Source of the DNA: Cokeromyces recurvatus
Taxonomy: Eukaryota; Mucoromycota; Mucoromycetes; Mucorales; Mucoraceae
Assembly (NCBI RefSeq): GCF_025118155.1
Contig: NW_026251389.1
Location: forward strand, 868,001 to 932,000
DNA length: 64,000 nucleotides
Direction of reading: 5' to 3'
The notes beneath the pieces are model-generated. The model saw nothing but the letters and a program-made list of their open reading frames with translations. It searched no databases and had not been told where the DNA came from. The position numbers were made by a program, and so were the translations under genes. Shown in pieces: positions 1 to 9,977 of this stretch. The first letter of the stretch is position 1; each line of letters begins with the position of its first letter.

Positions 1-769
1 AACTTTATTAGAAATTTAATGCATAATTATGTAAAATGAATGCTTCTATTTCCAAAAAAAAAGATGATTTTATATCCCTGAATAAATTTATTTATGAGAG
101 GTAAATTATTCACTTCCTCTATAAGAAGATTAAAAAAGTCATTGGAAAGTATATGCAGCCAGAAAAGGCACGTCTATCCTTAAAGTTGATAATAAAACTT
201 GCCAAATATATAACACACATGATTTAGATAAATATACACACATGTACAGTGCTAATAGCAACAAGGAGTATTTAAAAAGACTCTTTTCGACAACAAGAAG
301 ATGCATCTAAAAGATGGATAGGCCTTAACAGAATAAAAGAGTACTGTATAGCATAAAATTGATAGAAGATGCTCAAGTCTATGATAATCCTTTACTTTGG
401 TTAAGCATGAATTTATTTAAATAGCAAAAACATAAATAGAAGCAATGATGATATTGCATACGTATGTATACATCATCATTCCAAAAAGGGGGGATACTTT
501 TTTATTTATTTATTTTTTAAAAAATAATTTATTGCCACAAAAAGTTACAAAAAATTGGAATGATCCTTACAAAAGGATCTAGTCTATAATTCGTTATTTG
601 AAATGACTCGATTCATTGTCATGTCATGTTTGTCAATTAACAAAGTTTAATTCTTTTGATATATAATATTAAAAGTGAAAGTTTATTGCGTGTTGTAACA
701 TTCTAAAATACATTTTCTACTGTAATATTTTAATTTATATAAAAGACAATTCGAAGGTATATGATTATT
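1..769. other. A/T-rich stretch with no recognised gene
   Basis: No open frame, splice-bounded exon or RNA gene could be supported on either strand. It holds short A and T runs and ends at the stop codon of the minus-strand exon that begins at 1003. Confidence 0.5.
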
Positions 770-1003
770 TTAATTTTGAAATGATTGACTTCTTTTTACT
801 CTTTTGACATTATTGAGGCCTAATCTACTTTCCATATCCTTTTCTCTAAAATTGGATTGAAATCGACTCAAAAATGAATTCTGAAGAATAGCTTCATCAT
901 TATCAGTAGAATCAGAATAGCTTGTATTTTTTAGTAATTCTTTAAAGTTTTTTATATCATCCACTGTTAATTTGGCTGAAGTAGGTGGCAATCTTATCAT
1001 GAG
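770..1003 (-). CDS. Coding-like terminal exon of an unidentified minus-strand gene
   Basis: An open frame of 77 codons reads from a good acceptor (TTTATAG before 1003) to a TAA at 770-772. It starts L-M-I-R-L-P-P-T-S-A-K and is rich in D, N, S and K, with a basic end (V-K-R-V-K-R-S-Q-S-F). The composition is like a disordered protein tail rather than random A/T DNA. The 5' exons are uncertain: further minus-strand coding-like pieces lie at 1559-2211, but an in-frame stop at 1559-1561 separates them. It may be the last exon of a longer gene, an independent small gene starting at the ATG at 1000, or part of a decayed gene. The family was not recognised. Confidence 0.35.
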   Translation of the reverse strand, partial: LMIRLPPTSAKLTVDDIKNFKELLKNTSYSDSTDNDEAILQNSFLSRFQSNFREKDMESRLGLNNVKRVKRSQSFQN

Positions 1004-1093
1004 CTATAAAGAAGAAAAACCAAGTAGTAGATTTCTAATCTAGAATTAAACTGTTAAAAAAAAATAAAACTGGATGATTTTATAGACAATCGT

Positions 1094-1132
<39 letters not shown>

Positions 1133-1558
1133 GGTACAAAAGAAAAATGCAGTGAGCAGGTGTGATTTTATTCAAGTGATGCAGAAATAAGCCAGAAATT
1201 TGAAAGAATAACAGGATATCTATTTTACCAAGCCTTACTATTGCCACTGGACAAGAAAAAAAAATATGAAAGTCTAACATAAATAACTCAAGCCTTTCTT
1301 TGATTTCATTATAGTTCCCCAGGGAGAGAGGGGACACTTTAGCTCGTTGGGGGGGGAATGGTCGATAATATTATGTATATAAAGGAACAAGCAGATGAAT
1401 CAAATTGTAACTAAAATGAATACGACTTTCTTAAACTATTTTCTACTAATGGTATAAATACGCAAGTAATCATAGTTAGTTACCCTTTATTCAAAGTACA
1501 TGGACAAATAATATAGAAGAAGGGATTATTTCAATTTGTTAATATACTTCTTCATAAT
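1004..1558. other. Stretch between coding-like pieces, with a T36 tract
   Basis: It holds a 36-base T run at 1096-1131. A minus-strand open frame at roughly 1240-1337 includes the phrase G-N-Y-N-E-I-K-E-R-L-E-L, which looks coding but has no clean splice partners. The remainder shows nothing I can support. Confidence 0.4.
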
Positions 1559-2211
1559 CTATAGATTTAAGGACGTTGTAGACTTCATTCGGTCATAACT
1601 AATATAGTCCCAACTCTTCTCAGATATCCCTGTATTATTCAATAAATACCTCTCATAATCATCTTTTAGAGCGATTGTTGGGTCGTGTTAACTAATTTAA
1701 ACTTATTTTTTGTTTTGATACCTTAAGAGAAATACCACAAATGTTGTCAAAAGCCGTCTCAAGATTCATATTGTTTACATTCTCTCCTAAAAGAAAGAAA
1801 AAAAGCAAAACAAAACTATAGCTGTTTTTCGTCGTATAGCTTATATTTTAGACACTACACATGTTACTTTAGAACTTTGTCTATCATTGAGCTTTTTTGT
1901 ACTAGTGAACACATTCTTCAAAAATTAATATCAGAAAGTTCATAACCCAATGGCTTTATAAATAATAAACTTTTTTTTTTTTAGTAGGTTCGGTGATAAA
2001 CATATAATAATAAGAAAGTAAGATAAATGTGATAAATAGGACTAAAAGTAGAAAAATAGTTGAAAACTATGGATCAACCAGGAAAGAGCAAATAATTGGA
2101 CCAGTTTATACTAGAGAAAAAAAAAATAGGGCTCACCTCCATTTTAGGCTCTGTTGGGAAACGCGGTATCTTGTGTAACCGTAGATTGACTCGTTGCCTA
2201 AATTTCTCCAT
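1559..2211 (-). CDS. Possible small three-exon gene, or remains of a larger one
   Basis: Exon 1 (2211..2137) starts at ATG and gives 25 codons beginning M-E-K-F-R-Q-R-V-N-L, then a GTGAGC donor. A second coding-like block (about 1786..1722) reads N-V-N-N-M-N-L-E-T-A-F-D-N-I-C-G and ends at AAG|GTATC. A third (about 1662..1559) reads Y-L-L-N-N-T-G-I-S-E-K-S-W-D-Y-I-S and stops at TAG. Phases only join if non-optimal AG acceptors are used: the exon 2 start at GAGAG|AATG and the exon 3 start at ATGAG|AGG. That may mean mis-set boundaries or a decaying gene. No family was recognised; the basic amphipathic start resembles BAR-domain proteins only loosely. Confidence 0.35.
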
Positions 2212-3113
2212 TTAATGAAGGGTGAAAAAAAAATTTTTTTTTCTCTTATTTTCTTTATATTGAACTAATTTTCAAAATTTATAATCAACTTGTAAAAAAG
2301 GACATTCTTATTCTTTTTAGTCTAATCGCGATTTATTAATTATAAATAATATGTATTATTCATATTTATTTTGTTATTCTCATACATCATTGACGATAAA
2401 AAATAAATAAATGAGGATTTGCTGAATTCGTTATTAATGAAGTTATTGCCAATTTGAACAGTTATCCGAGATTAATTAGTATAAACAAAATAAGTATAAT
2501 AATACGTATAGATAGATCGTGTAGAATGAAAAGAATTTTAATTCCTTAAACACGTTTGTTAACAAAAAATTTGGAACTTTAGTTCAATTTTGATAGAGAA
2601 AGTGTTTTGTGCTTTGTTTCTATGATTATACTATTACAGTCCTCCTCTTTTTTTTTTCTGCTAAAGAAGACAAATATAAAAAAAAAAATACTTGAATTAT
2701 TTAAAAAGTCATGTAAGTTAATTTAATATAGTTTTCAATCTGAAGTTCTTTTGATCTCTTTTATTGATCAAATGAAAAGAAAAAGAAAAAGAGGTAGGGA
2801 AGGAAATGGATAGTATAATTAGAAACCCTTAACCTTCTCATTACAACACATGATGAATAAATTAAAGGCGAATATGAAATTTGGTTTAATGAATTCGAAT
2901 AATATCCAATTCTGATGTTGTATATATAAAGATTAATCTCATTCTTTATTGATTAAATAAAATTACATATTAAATATATTTACTCGTAAAATGAAAAAAA
3001 AATGTATAATAATGTATTAAATGCAAATGATAAATAAAAATACAGTTTAAAGCATGCCATATAACAAAGATTAAAATGATAAATATTAATAAATATGCGC
3101 AAAATTAGTTTCA
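2212..3113. other. Intergenic, A/T-rich
   Basis: It lies between the start of the fragmentary gene above and the 3' end of the hydrolase gene. It contains AATAAA-like signals near 2955 and 2997 on the plus strand and several homopolymers. No gene was seen. Confidence 0.5.
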
Positions 3114-4340
3114 TCAACACTTTTTCTTCATGTCTGTAAATCGTTCTGAAATACCACGAATGGCCCATTCCATCACACCTTCCTTCCATACCAAATCATG
3201 ACCTTCACTTTCTAATATCTTGAGTCGAACATCATGTAAACTATTAGCGAATACATGAATTGCCTTGGCTGATATCAGTCCATCCTTATCACCCCAGACA
3301 GCAGAAACAGGCACTTTTATATCTGTATAACTAAATCCAAACATATGATATTTTTCAAGGGCAACCATGACATCGCATAACTGGCCTTGACTATAGCTCT
3401 CTGACAGACGTTGCTGATTCATGGCTAAATAAAGTGATATATGTCTGGGTCGAACAAAATGCCGTAATGGTCGTTGTGTTGGAAAATCGGTCGATAACTC
3501 AAATGCTGCCTCTTCTTCAAATGAAGCCAATAACTCGTCCTCCTCAAAAGCTACGATCGTATTTCGAAACTTTGAATTGTTAACGGGGTGATGGTGATGA
3601 TGACGATGATGACGATGATCATCATCATCATTATCTTTAGTAAATGGTAATGTTGTTGTCGACTTTGTGAACATCCACATGACATCAAGGGCCAATGAGA
3701 TCGTCTTGGCTACAAGTGGGGCAGGTAATCGTCGAGTCCATTTAAATGTTTGTGCGGCCTGTGTTGAGACCCAAGGTGAAATCAAGAAAATAGGGCCCAC
3801 CACACGTTCAGGATATCGATATGCTACAGCTAATGCAAAGACAGTTCCTACCGATTGAGCAATGATACTGAATTTATCAATTTTCAAATGATTGGCAAGT
3901 TGAATAACGACGTGAGCCCAATCAAGAGCTCGTATTCGTTGAGAAGAAATGGGTTGACTAAGTCCATAGCCAGGTCGTTCTGGCCAGATCATACGAATGT
4001 TGTAACGTATTGCTAATTCTTCAAACATGATACCAACGAGTCGTGTACAGCCATATCCTCCAATAACAAATGCCGGATGTCCATTGTGTGGGCCATAGAT
4101 AGCATATCCAACACGATGAGAACGTAATCGACCATTAGATTGAAATAGAAATGTTTGATTAAGACGAGCTTCACGCAAGGCGCTAATACGTGTAGGTGAA
4201 TTGACTGATTTAAAGGAAGGTGATGTTGATGGTGGTGGTGATGGTGGTAAACGATGTGGTTCAAAACTATACTGCTTTGTTGTCTTTTGAACAGGAGCCG
4301 ATTTTGAGCTTTGTAAGTGGATAGGCGCTGACCTATTCAT
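3114..4340 (-). CDS. Alpha/beta hydrolase fold protein
   Basis: A single exon encodes 408 residues. After a Ser/Pro-rich N-terminus (about residues 1-60), an alpha/beta hydrolase core runs to the end. It has an oxyanion-type H-P-A-F-V-I-G-G-Y-G stretch near 88-97, a nucleophile elbow A-Q-S-V-G with Ser163 (Gly to Ala at the first position), acid W-G-D-K-D near 351-353, and base E-G-H with His381. The triad Ser-Asp-His is therefore complete. Between core and cap lies an odd D-N-D-D-D-D followed by a His-rich stretch (about residues 236-251) and an acidic segment (E-E-D-E-L...). Such fungal proteins are usually annotated only as alpha/beta hydrolases and the substrate cannot be told from sequence. 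No signal peptide is seen, so the cytosol is likely. It is transcribed divergently from the membrane protein at 5298. Confidence 0.88.
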   Translation of the reverse strand: MNRSAPIHLQSSKSAPVQKTTKQYSFEPHRLPPSPPPSTSPSFKSVNSPTRISALREARLNQTFLFQSNGRLRSHRVGYAIYGPHNGHPAFVIGGYGCTRLVGIMFEELAIRYNIRMIWPERPGYGLSQPISSQRIRALDWAHVVIQLANHLKIDKFSIIAQSVGTVFALAVAYRYPERVVGPIFLISPWVSTQAAQTFKWTRRLPAPLVAKTISLALDVMWMFTKSTTTLPFTKDNDDDDHRHHRHHHHHPVNNSKFRNTIVAFEEDELLASFEEEAAFELSTDFPTQRPLRHFVRPRHISLYLAMNQQRLSESYSQGQLCDVMVALEKYHMFGFSYTDIKVPVSAVWGDKDGLISAKAIHVFANSLHDVRLKILESEGHDLVWKEGVMEWAIRGISERFTDMKKKC

Positions 4341-5297
4341 AGCTTGTTTTATAATTCTATTTATAATTCTTTTTCTCTTTCACACAAAAAAAAAAATTGA
4401 AATTAAAAAAAAAAAAAAAAAAAAAATAAAATAAAATAAAATAAAATAAAGTAAAAAAAAGAATTACATGACAATTTTTCTTTATTTGGATTCAAAACAA
4501 AGATGCGAATATGGAGAAACTGTTTCAATTTTGGTTTAATAAATTTGTACCTTTTGCTGAGGATGAAAGTCTGAAATTAGTTGTTATGTAATAGAATTCA
4601 TGTGATCTTTCTTTTTTGTTAGAAAAAAAAAATACCAAAAATGGAAATATGAATAACAACATGAATAATAACGTCAAATGTCATGCACTATGATATAAAA
4701 GATGATTTACCTTTTATTATAACTACGATCGTAAAGGAGAACAAGTCGAGTTAATACATTAAACAAAGGTATTATTTACCGAAAAAAAAAAAACTTTTTA
4801 TATCTGAACAAGAGTTAATATATACGTGACAAATTCATATACACTAGGGACTAAATTGTATAAGCAAAATTATTTTAGAATCGATCTTCATACTATTTTA
4901 TTCTTTTTAATCTAGAATAAGTTTAATTCACTTTACCTTTTCAGGAGGTTTTTATTTATTTATTTTTGGCATATATATAGTATATACCACATATATTCTT
5001 CAAGCTTATTAAAAGTTACAAAGTAAATATTTAGTTGATCTATATCACACCTAGAACATAACTAAAAAAAAAGGAAGAAAAGAAAGAAAGAGCAATAGAA
5101 CAAAAGAAGAAGAAGTATTCTATAGCCTTCAGAACGTATTTTAGGGAGAGATGAAATAAGATTCAAAAAAAAAAAAAAAAAAAAGTGAGCTACATACTTG
5201 GTTTAATTGTTGTACAACGCATGTATTGATAATAACTTGTTCCTTCTCTTCCTTTTTCTTTTCTTTTTCTTTGTTTCAAGAGAAAAGAATATATATC
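4341..5297. promoter_or_regulatory. Divergent intergenic region between hydrolase and 7TM gene
   Basis: It must hold the promoters of both flanking genes. It includes a TATATATAG run near 4973-4981, poly-A blocks near 4411-4426 and 5165-5184, and an AAATA repeat near 4426-4450. No protein-coding or RNA gene was seen. Confidence 0.4.
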
Positions 5298-6714
5298 ATG
5301 TCTAGATTTGACCCTTCTAATTTTCAAAAATCTACACAGCCTGATAGTGGAGAACTTCTCTCGGAACTAGTATCACTTTTTTCCATTTCTATCATGTCCG
5401 TCCTCTTTGGCATTAAAACATTTAACGTGCAATTCAAATATCTATCTTATTCACGTTGGCTTGTTTTGACTTTATATATTTTGTCATGGTCATTTACAAT
5501 GTCTGCTGCTATCTTTGCATCAACAAATAATGGCAATTATATGAGTTGTTTTCTTTCCGAGATGACATGCGACATTTTTTATTCAGGAACCAAAATTGTC
5601 ATTTATTGCTGGTAAATAAATGATTCACAATTGTAATAAATGCATATTTGTATACATATTTATTTATTTATACTAGGTTGATTGAAAAAGTGTGGGTTGT
5701 TTCTGCAAGTCGTGAATCGAGATGGAAAACAATATCCTATCGATTTCATATATTTCTTTTGACACCTTACATAGCTATTTTTACATTAATGGTATTTCTT
5801 TCTTTCTTTTTTTTTTTCTTTTTGACATACAAATAATCATATTATATAATGTTTAGATTATTTTTCATATAGCCGAATTAGAGGAAACTGGCATGTGTAT
5901 AATTGGACTACAACCTATTGCCAGTATTCCATTGCTTGTAAGTTATACCATGTATAAAAATTTATATTATATATTTATTTTGTCTTTGTTCATATGATAG
6001 ATTTATGATTTTGTAAGGAGAACAAAATAATGTTTGTTTGTTTGATTTTTTTTCTCCCCCCCTTCTTTTGTAATTTCTTATAGTACTAAAAGATACAAAT
6101 ATAAATATATGTATACATATATATATATTTGTATATTTATATATTTATATATACATGTATAGGTTTTCAACATGTACATGACCATTTTATTTGTAAGGCC
6201 TTTGGTACATACAGGTGATGGGGTTCGAGTAAATTGGAAGGAATCTCGACTTCATCACGTGGCTAGACGTACATTAGTTGCCTCTATTGTCTCTCTTTTG
6301 GTTTCCTTGGCCAATATCATGGCCTTGACTATCTTGAACGGAAGAGAGCGAGGTGTTCTTTGTCTGTCATGCTGTATCATTGATGTCACCATCAATGTCA
6401 TTACTATTCATTGGGTTACAAATACTGGCAAAATATCCAGTAAACTTTCAAAGAATGTCAATTCCAATGCGACTTATCCAAACACCCATCATTTGGATAA
6501 CAGAGACGTCAAGGAAGAAAACCAATTACCGATGGATCGATTTTCAATGGATGACGCTGTGCCCTCCTATTATGATGCCATAGCGATACATCATGGCTAT
6601 GAAACTAGATTTAATGGTTATAAAAATACAATTGAAGAAGATTGTGTATCTGAGAGTAGAAGATCATCTATTCAAGAATCTCAAAGTAGTAGAAAATCCT
6701 TAACAAAACGCTAA
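5298..6714 (+). CDS. Seven-helix membrane protein, Mucoromycota-type, function unknown
   Basis: The model joins 5298..5611, 5677..5791, 5857..5937 and 6163..6714 and gives 353 residues with all phases matching (for example codon Trp split TG|G at the first intron). Seven hydrophobic segments can be counted: V-S-L-F-S-I-S-I-M-S-V-L-F; W-L-V-L-T-L-Y-I-L-S-W; Y-S-G-T-K-I-V-I-Y-C-W; F-H-I-F-L-L-T-P-Y-I-A-I-F; I-A-S-I-P-L-L-V-F-N-M-Y-M; V-A-S-I-V-S-L-L-V-S-L-A; C-I-I-D-V-T-I-N-V-I-T-I-H. A hydrophilic Ser-rich tail of about 90 residues follows. This is a receptor-like topology, but no conserved GPCR motif is evident. I recall similar uncharacterised membrane proteins in Mucorales. An in-frame upstream ATG at 5226 exists, but it would add a Phe/Ser-rich stretch, so 5298 is preferred. 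Confidence 0.8.
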
Positions 6715-6789
6715 TAATTATTATGGGTAGTTGAAGCATACATGATGTATATTCAAGTAATATGTATTTAAATAAATAAAAAGAATAGA
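6715..6789. terminator. Short convergent 3' end region
   Basis: Only 75 bases separate the stop codons of the 7TM gene (+) and the polymerase eta gene (-). AATAAATAAA at about 6770-6779 can act as polyadenylation signal for the plus-strand gene. The minus-strand transcript must end within the plus-strand gene or here. Confidence 0.45.
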
Positions 6790-8806
6790 TTAGGACGATG
6801 TTGTGTTTTTTGACTGAAAGAATAATGTCTTTTTTTGCTTCTTCTTTATACTTTTTTCTTCTTCATCTCTATTTTCTCTCCTTTTTGATGATTCATTTTT
6901 TTCTTCATCCATCAACGTTAACGCAAAATGATAATCTGAATGTTCTTCAATAGCTGTAATATGAATTCTTTTATTGCATTTTTCACACAGAAAGCTATCA
7001 TTATCCTCATTTGTTTTATGACCAGTATTAGCCAAATAAGAAAACAATCCTCCTTTCTTCTTAGTATCTATTGTATTCATGACTGAAGGACTACTACTGT
7101 CATGGATAGGCTTGTTTGTCTTTGTAAAGAATTGATTAATACGATAGGATGATGTAGATGAACTAAAATTAGAAGCGCAAAAATCAAGGCCAATACAAGG
7201 ATATCCATCTCCTAAAGAATTAAATAATTGACCACACCGTTTTGCAATTATTTCTAAATAGTGCTACTTTAGTATTACACATGCTAAACTGATAGATATA
7301 TATATATGTTTATATACATGTATATATTAAATTACCAGGTGTTTTAAGTTCACTTTGAGAGAATGAACGTAAAGATTTTGAACGGTAGGATCTATGATGA
7401 ATTGATGCATATCTTATCTAATAAAAATAAAATAAAATGCCGTATAAAAACATAGATAAATGAGTACTCTATGTTCTCATTTAATAAAGAGTCTATTTAC
7501 TGTTATTGTTTTGGGCCATGTTCCATACTCTTCAAAATGCCGCATAATACGGTTTCGTAATTCAGCTGCCAGAATACTAAACCACTTTTCCATTTCTTGG
7601 GGAGTTTTGATAGAAGGATTAAAAGATTTAGCTGCCATCATTGATTTTGGTGCTTTCGTTGGACTCACTGAAGGAAAAAAAAAAAAAAAGGATGCGTATA
7701 TACATATTTAATAAAATATAAACTATTTGACTTTCTTTTTTTTCTTCTTTTTCTTATTCTTGAACAAATACCTTCTTCATTGTCTATACCACGACATATA
7801 TTATATAAATAAATGCCTGTAGATTCACCAAATTTTTTTTGAAAGTCTTCAATGCTAAACTGCCATAACTCACTCGATTTTAGTATTTCAAATTCAGATC
7901 CTACTTCATTACCTAATTTTCCACCAAAGTTTCTTATTTTCGTGAATGGAATATCACGCATAAAATCCAATCTTGCAGATTCTCTTAATATCGTCTATTA
8001 TCATCACCATTGTTTAATTATTAGAATTACAGTATTGTATGTATGTATGTATACCTGTTTATTTGGCTTATTTCTACTAGAACATAATTTAGCTAATACT
8101 TTAGAATGTGCAATGCCTGCAGAACAAAAATAATGTAATTTATCATACACTTCCTTTCGTATTTCAGCTGCCAATTCAGCACCTAATGCCAATTGTAAAT
8201 CTCGCCATGTTGTAGGAGCCCATTGACCGTCTGTCTCTTCCTGTTGAGATTTTACAGTATATCCTAAACTATCCCAATCCATTTCAATATCACACACTTC
8301 ATGATCTATGTAGCCATGAGTAGGGTTTTGCTTTATATAACGTTCTATTAATCTCTCATTTACAAGTTCTGTCACATCCATAAATCCTTCATCTGTTCCA
8401 ATCTTTTGTATTATATTGACATGTTGTGCAAAAATCTTAAAGATCTCACGAGAGGCAGCACGATAGACATCTAATGAGACTTTATGAGTACTGCGATCAG
8501 GGTTTGAATGGTACTGTGGCTCTGTATCATTAGGTCCATACGTAGCAACATGAATGAGACGAATAGTGGGACATTTCTTTTGAGCTTCTTGAAGGGTTGT
8601 CATTTTTTGAATACCAAACTCTCTAGCGGCATAATTAACTACCAAATAACTAGTTATAAGTTATTAGGGCACCTCTCTCTCTCTCTCTCTCTCTCTCTAT
8701 TTTTTTTTTTTAATTGAGTATATATTTATACTTTACCTGCTATTAGGTTTTGCCATTGTTGAACTGCCAATGGAACATCAAATGGAATACCTAATCTAAC
8801 TTGTTC

Positions 8807-8854
<48 letters not shown>

Positions 8855-9042
8855 TTAAACAGGAAGGGTTAGATCTACATCTAGTTGTTGGTTTCTCTTA
8901 CCAACTTGGCAATAAAAACAATCTAACATATATAATTGAGATCAAGTTATGATTGAGAATAACTTATTTTGGAAATGTTACCTAGATCAATATGCAATAT
9001 GCATTTTGAATTCTTAAGAGCAGCAGGTAATAAAGCATTCAT
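6790..9042 (-). CDS. RAD30: DNA polymerase eta (Y-family translesion polymerase)
   Basis: Eight exons on the minus strand, 9042..8982, 8922..8902, 8805..8737, 8638..8055, 7994..7772, 7667..7501, 7417..7336 and 7253..6790, give 556 residues. This enzyme copies past UV photoproducts in the nucleus. The palm starts H-I-D-L-D-C-F-Y with Asp19 and Asp21. The fingers continue Q-V-R-L-G-I-P-F and V-N-Y-A-A-R-E-F-G-I, and the second acidic pair is in I-G-T-D-E-G-F-M-D-V-T (usually S-I-D-E). The thumb carries S-A-G-I-A-H-S-K-V-L-A-K-L, and R-N-F-G-G-K-L-G follows. The little finger follows (P-K-S-M-M-A-A-K-S-F). Near the C-terminus lies a UBZ3-like ubiquitin-binding finger (C-E-K-C then H-S-D-Y-H) and a PIP-like Q-K-K-T-L-F-F that is one residue shorter than the consensus. 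Intron 3 carries a (CT)n tract and intron 2 a 43-base A run. Exon 2 is only 21 bases. Confidence 0.92.
8672..8699. repeat. (CT)n microsatellite in polymerase eta intron
   Basis: A perfect CT repeat of about 27 bases, followed by a T run, lies in the intron between exons 3 and 4 of the polymerase eta gene. On the transcript it reads (AG)n. Confidence 0.8.
8810..8852. repeat. A43 homopolymer in polymerase eta intron
   Basis: It reads as a T tract on the transcript immediately upstream of the exon 3 acceptor (ACAG|AACAAG), acting as an extreme polypyrimidine tract. Confidence 0.8.
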
Positions 9043-9436
9043 GAGCAAGGTATATATGAATAATGATATATAAATATATAGATATGGATATAGATAAAAG
9101 AATAGATTTTAACTACGCGCAAAAAAAAAAAAAAAAAAAAAAAAACGGAACACATTAGTGACTTTTGCAGGAAAATGAAACAAATAAAAATGCAATAAAT
9201 TAATAAAAATAATATGCATAGTTTATAATCTTTTATTTAAAATAAATGTTAGAAATACGAAAAAGATTGTTATGATAAATATCAGGAAAAAAAAAGATAA
9301 ATTTTAGTTAATTATTTATTTTTTTTTCAGGGAGAAAGAGGGGGAATCAGTGTGGATATTCAATAAATGTGTGATAAAATGAATTCAAGCAAAATCCCTT
9401 TTTTTTTTTTCCTTTTAGTAGACTAAACTTTTGATT
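9043..9436. promoter_or_regulatory. Polymerase eta 5' region and metallothionein 3' region
   Basis: 394 bases between two minus-strand genes. It holds TATATAAATATATAG near 9068 and an A-rich run near 9120-9145 in the polymerase upstream region, and AATAAA-type signals for the metallothionein transcript. No further gene was seen. Confidence 0.4.
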
Positions 9437-9811
9437 TTAGCATTTACATTCAGAGCCACATTCACATCCTATTAGTAAATAAAGAAAATTGATTAAATAG
9501 AATGTTAAAAAATATATTTATATACCTTCACCAGAACCTAATAACGGCCATGGATAGGAAATATCGCGTATGTTAACATGATTTATACAAATTGATATAA
9601 ATTGATTTACCTTTACAAGCACATGTATCCTTATGTTTGGGTTGATGATGAGCCTTACAATCAGGGCAAGCACAGTCGTTACCACATTTGCATTGTCCAG
9701 TTGTGGTGCAACTATTTAAAATAATTATATTTAAACATATTAAAAGAAAAAAAAAAGGGGGAAGAGGGGAACTTACGAGCAAGAGTTTTCTTTAGTACAA
9801 GGGCAAGCCAT
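9437..9811 (-). CDS. Small cysteine-rich metallothionein
   Basis: Four tiny exons on the minus strand, 9811..9777, 9711..9611, 9537..9526 and 9468..9437, give 59 residues with 15 Cys and no aromatic residue. Cys-X-Cys pairs occur at 3/5, 11/13, 19/21, 25/27, 42/44, 51/53 and 57/59, with a single Cys30. Three His (33, 34, 38) sit in a linker between two Cys clusters. This is the pattern of metallothioneins, which bind Cu(I), Zn or Cd in the cytosol and buffer metal. Exon 3 is 12 bases (G-S-G-E); skipping it keeps frame and phase, so it could be a cassette. A TATA-like TATAAATA (minus strand, 9921..9914) lies about 105 bases before the ATG. The gene would be missed by frame scans, since no exon exceeds 101 bases. 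Confidence 0.85.
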
Positions 9812-9913
9812 TATTGATTTATTTATTTTATATTATTTTTTTTTGTTAATAAAAAAGAATAGAAAAATATATATTGGAAAGAAAGAAAAAGGGAAAAACA
9901 ACATATTGACCCA

Positions 9914-9921
9914 TATTTATA
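9914..9921 (-). promoter_or_regulatory. TATA-like box of the metallothionein gene
   Basis: The minus strand reads GAGTATAAATATGGG here, about 105 bases upstream of the metallothionein ATG, which is a usual distance for a regulated fungal promoter. Confidence 0.5.
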
Positions 9922-9957
<36 letters not shown>

Positions 9958-9977
9958 GTTATTATCGAAACACGACG

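Noticed and set aside
1335..1375. TAGCTCGTTGG, similar to a tRNA A box
   Set aside because: It runs into a G tract and no B box or foldable cloverleaf is present.
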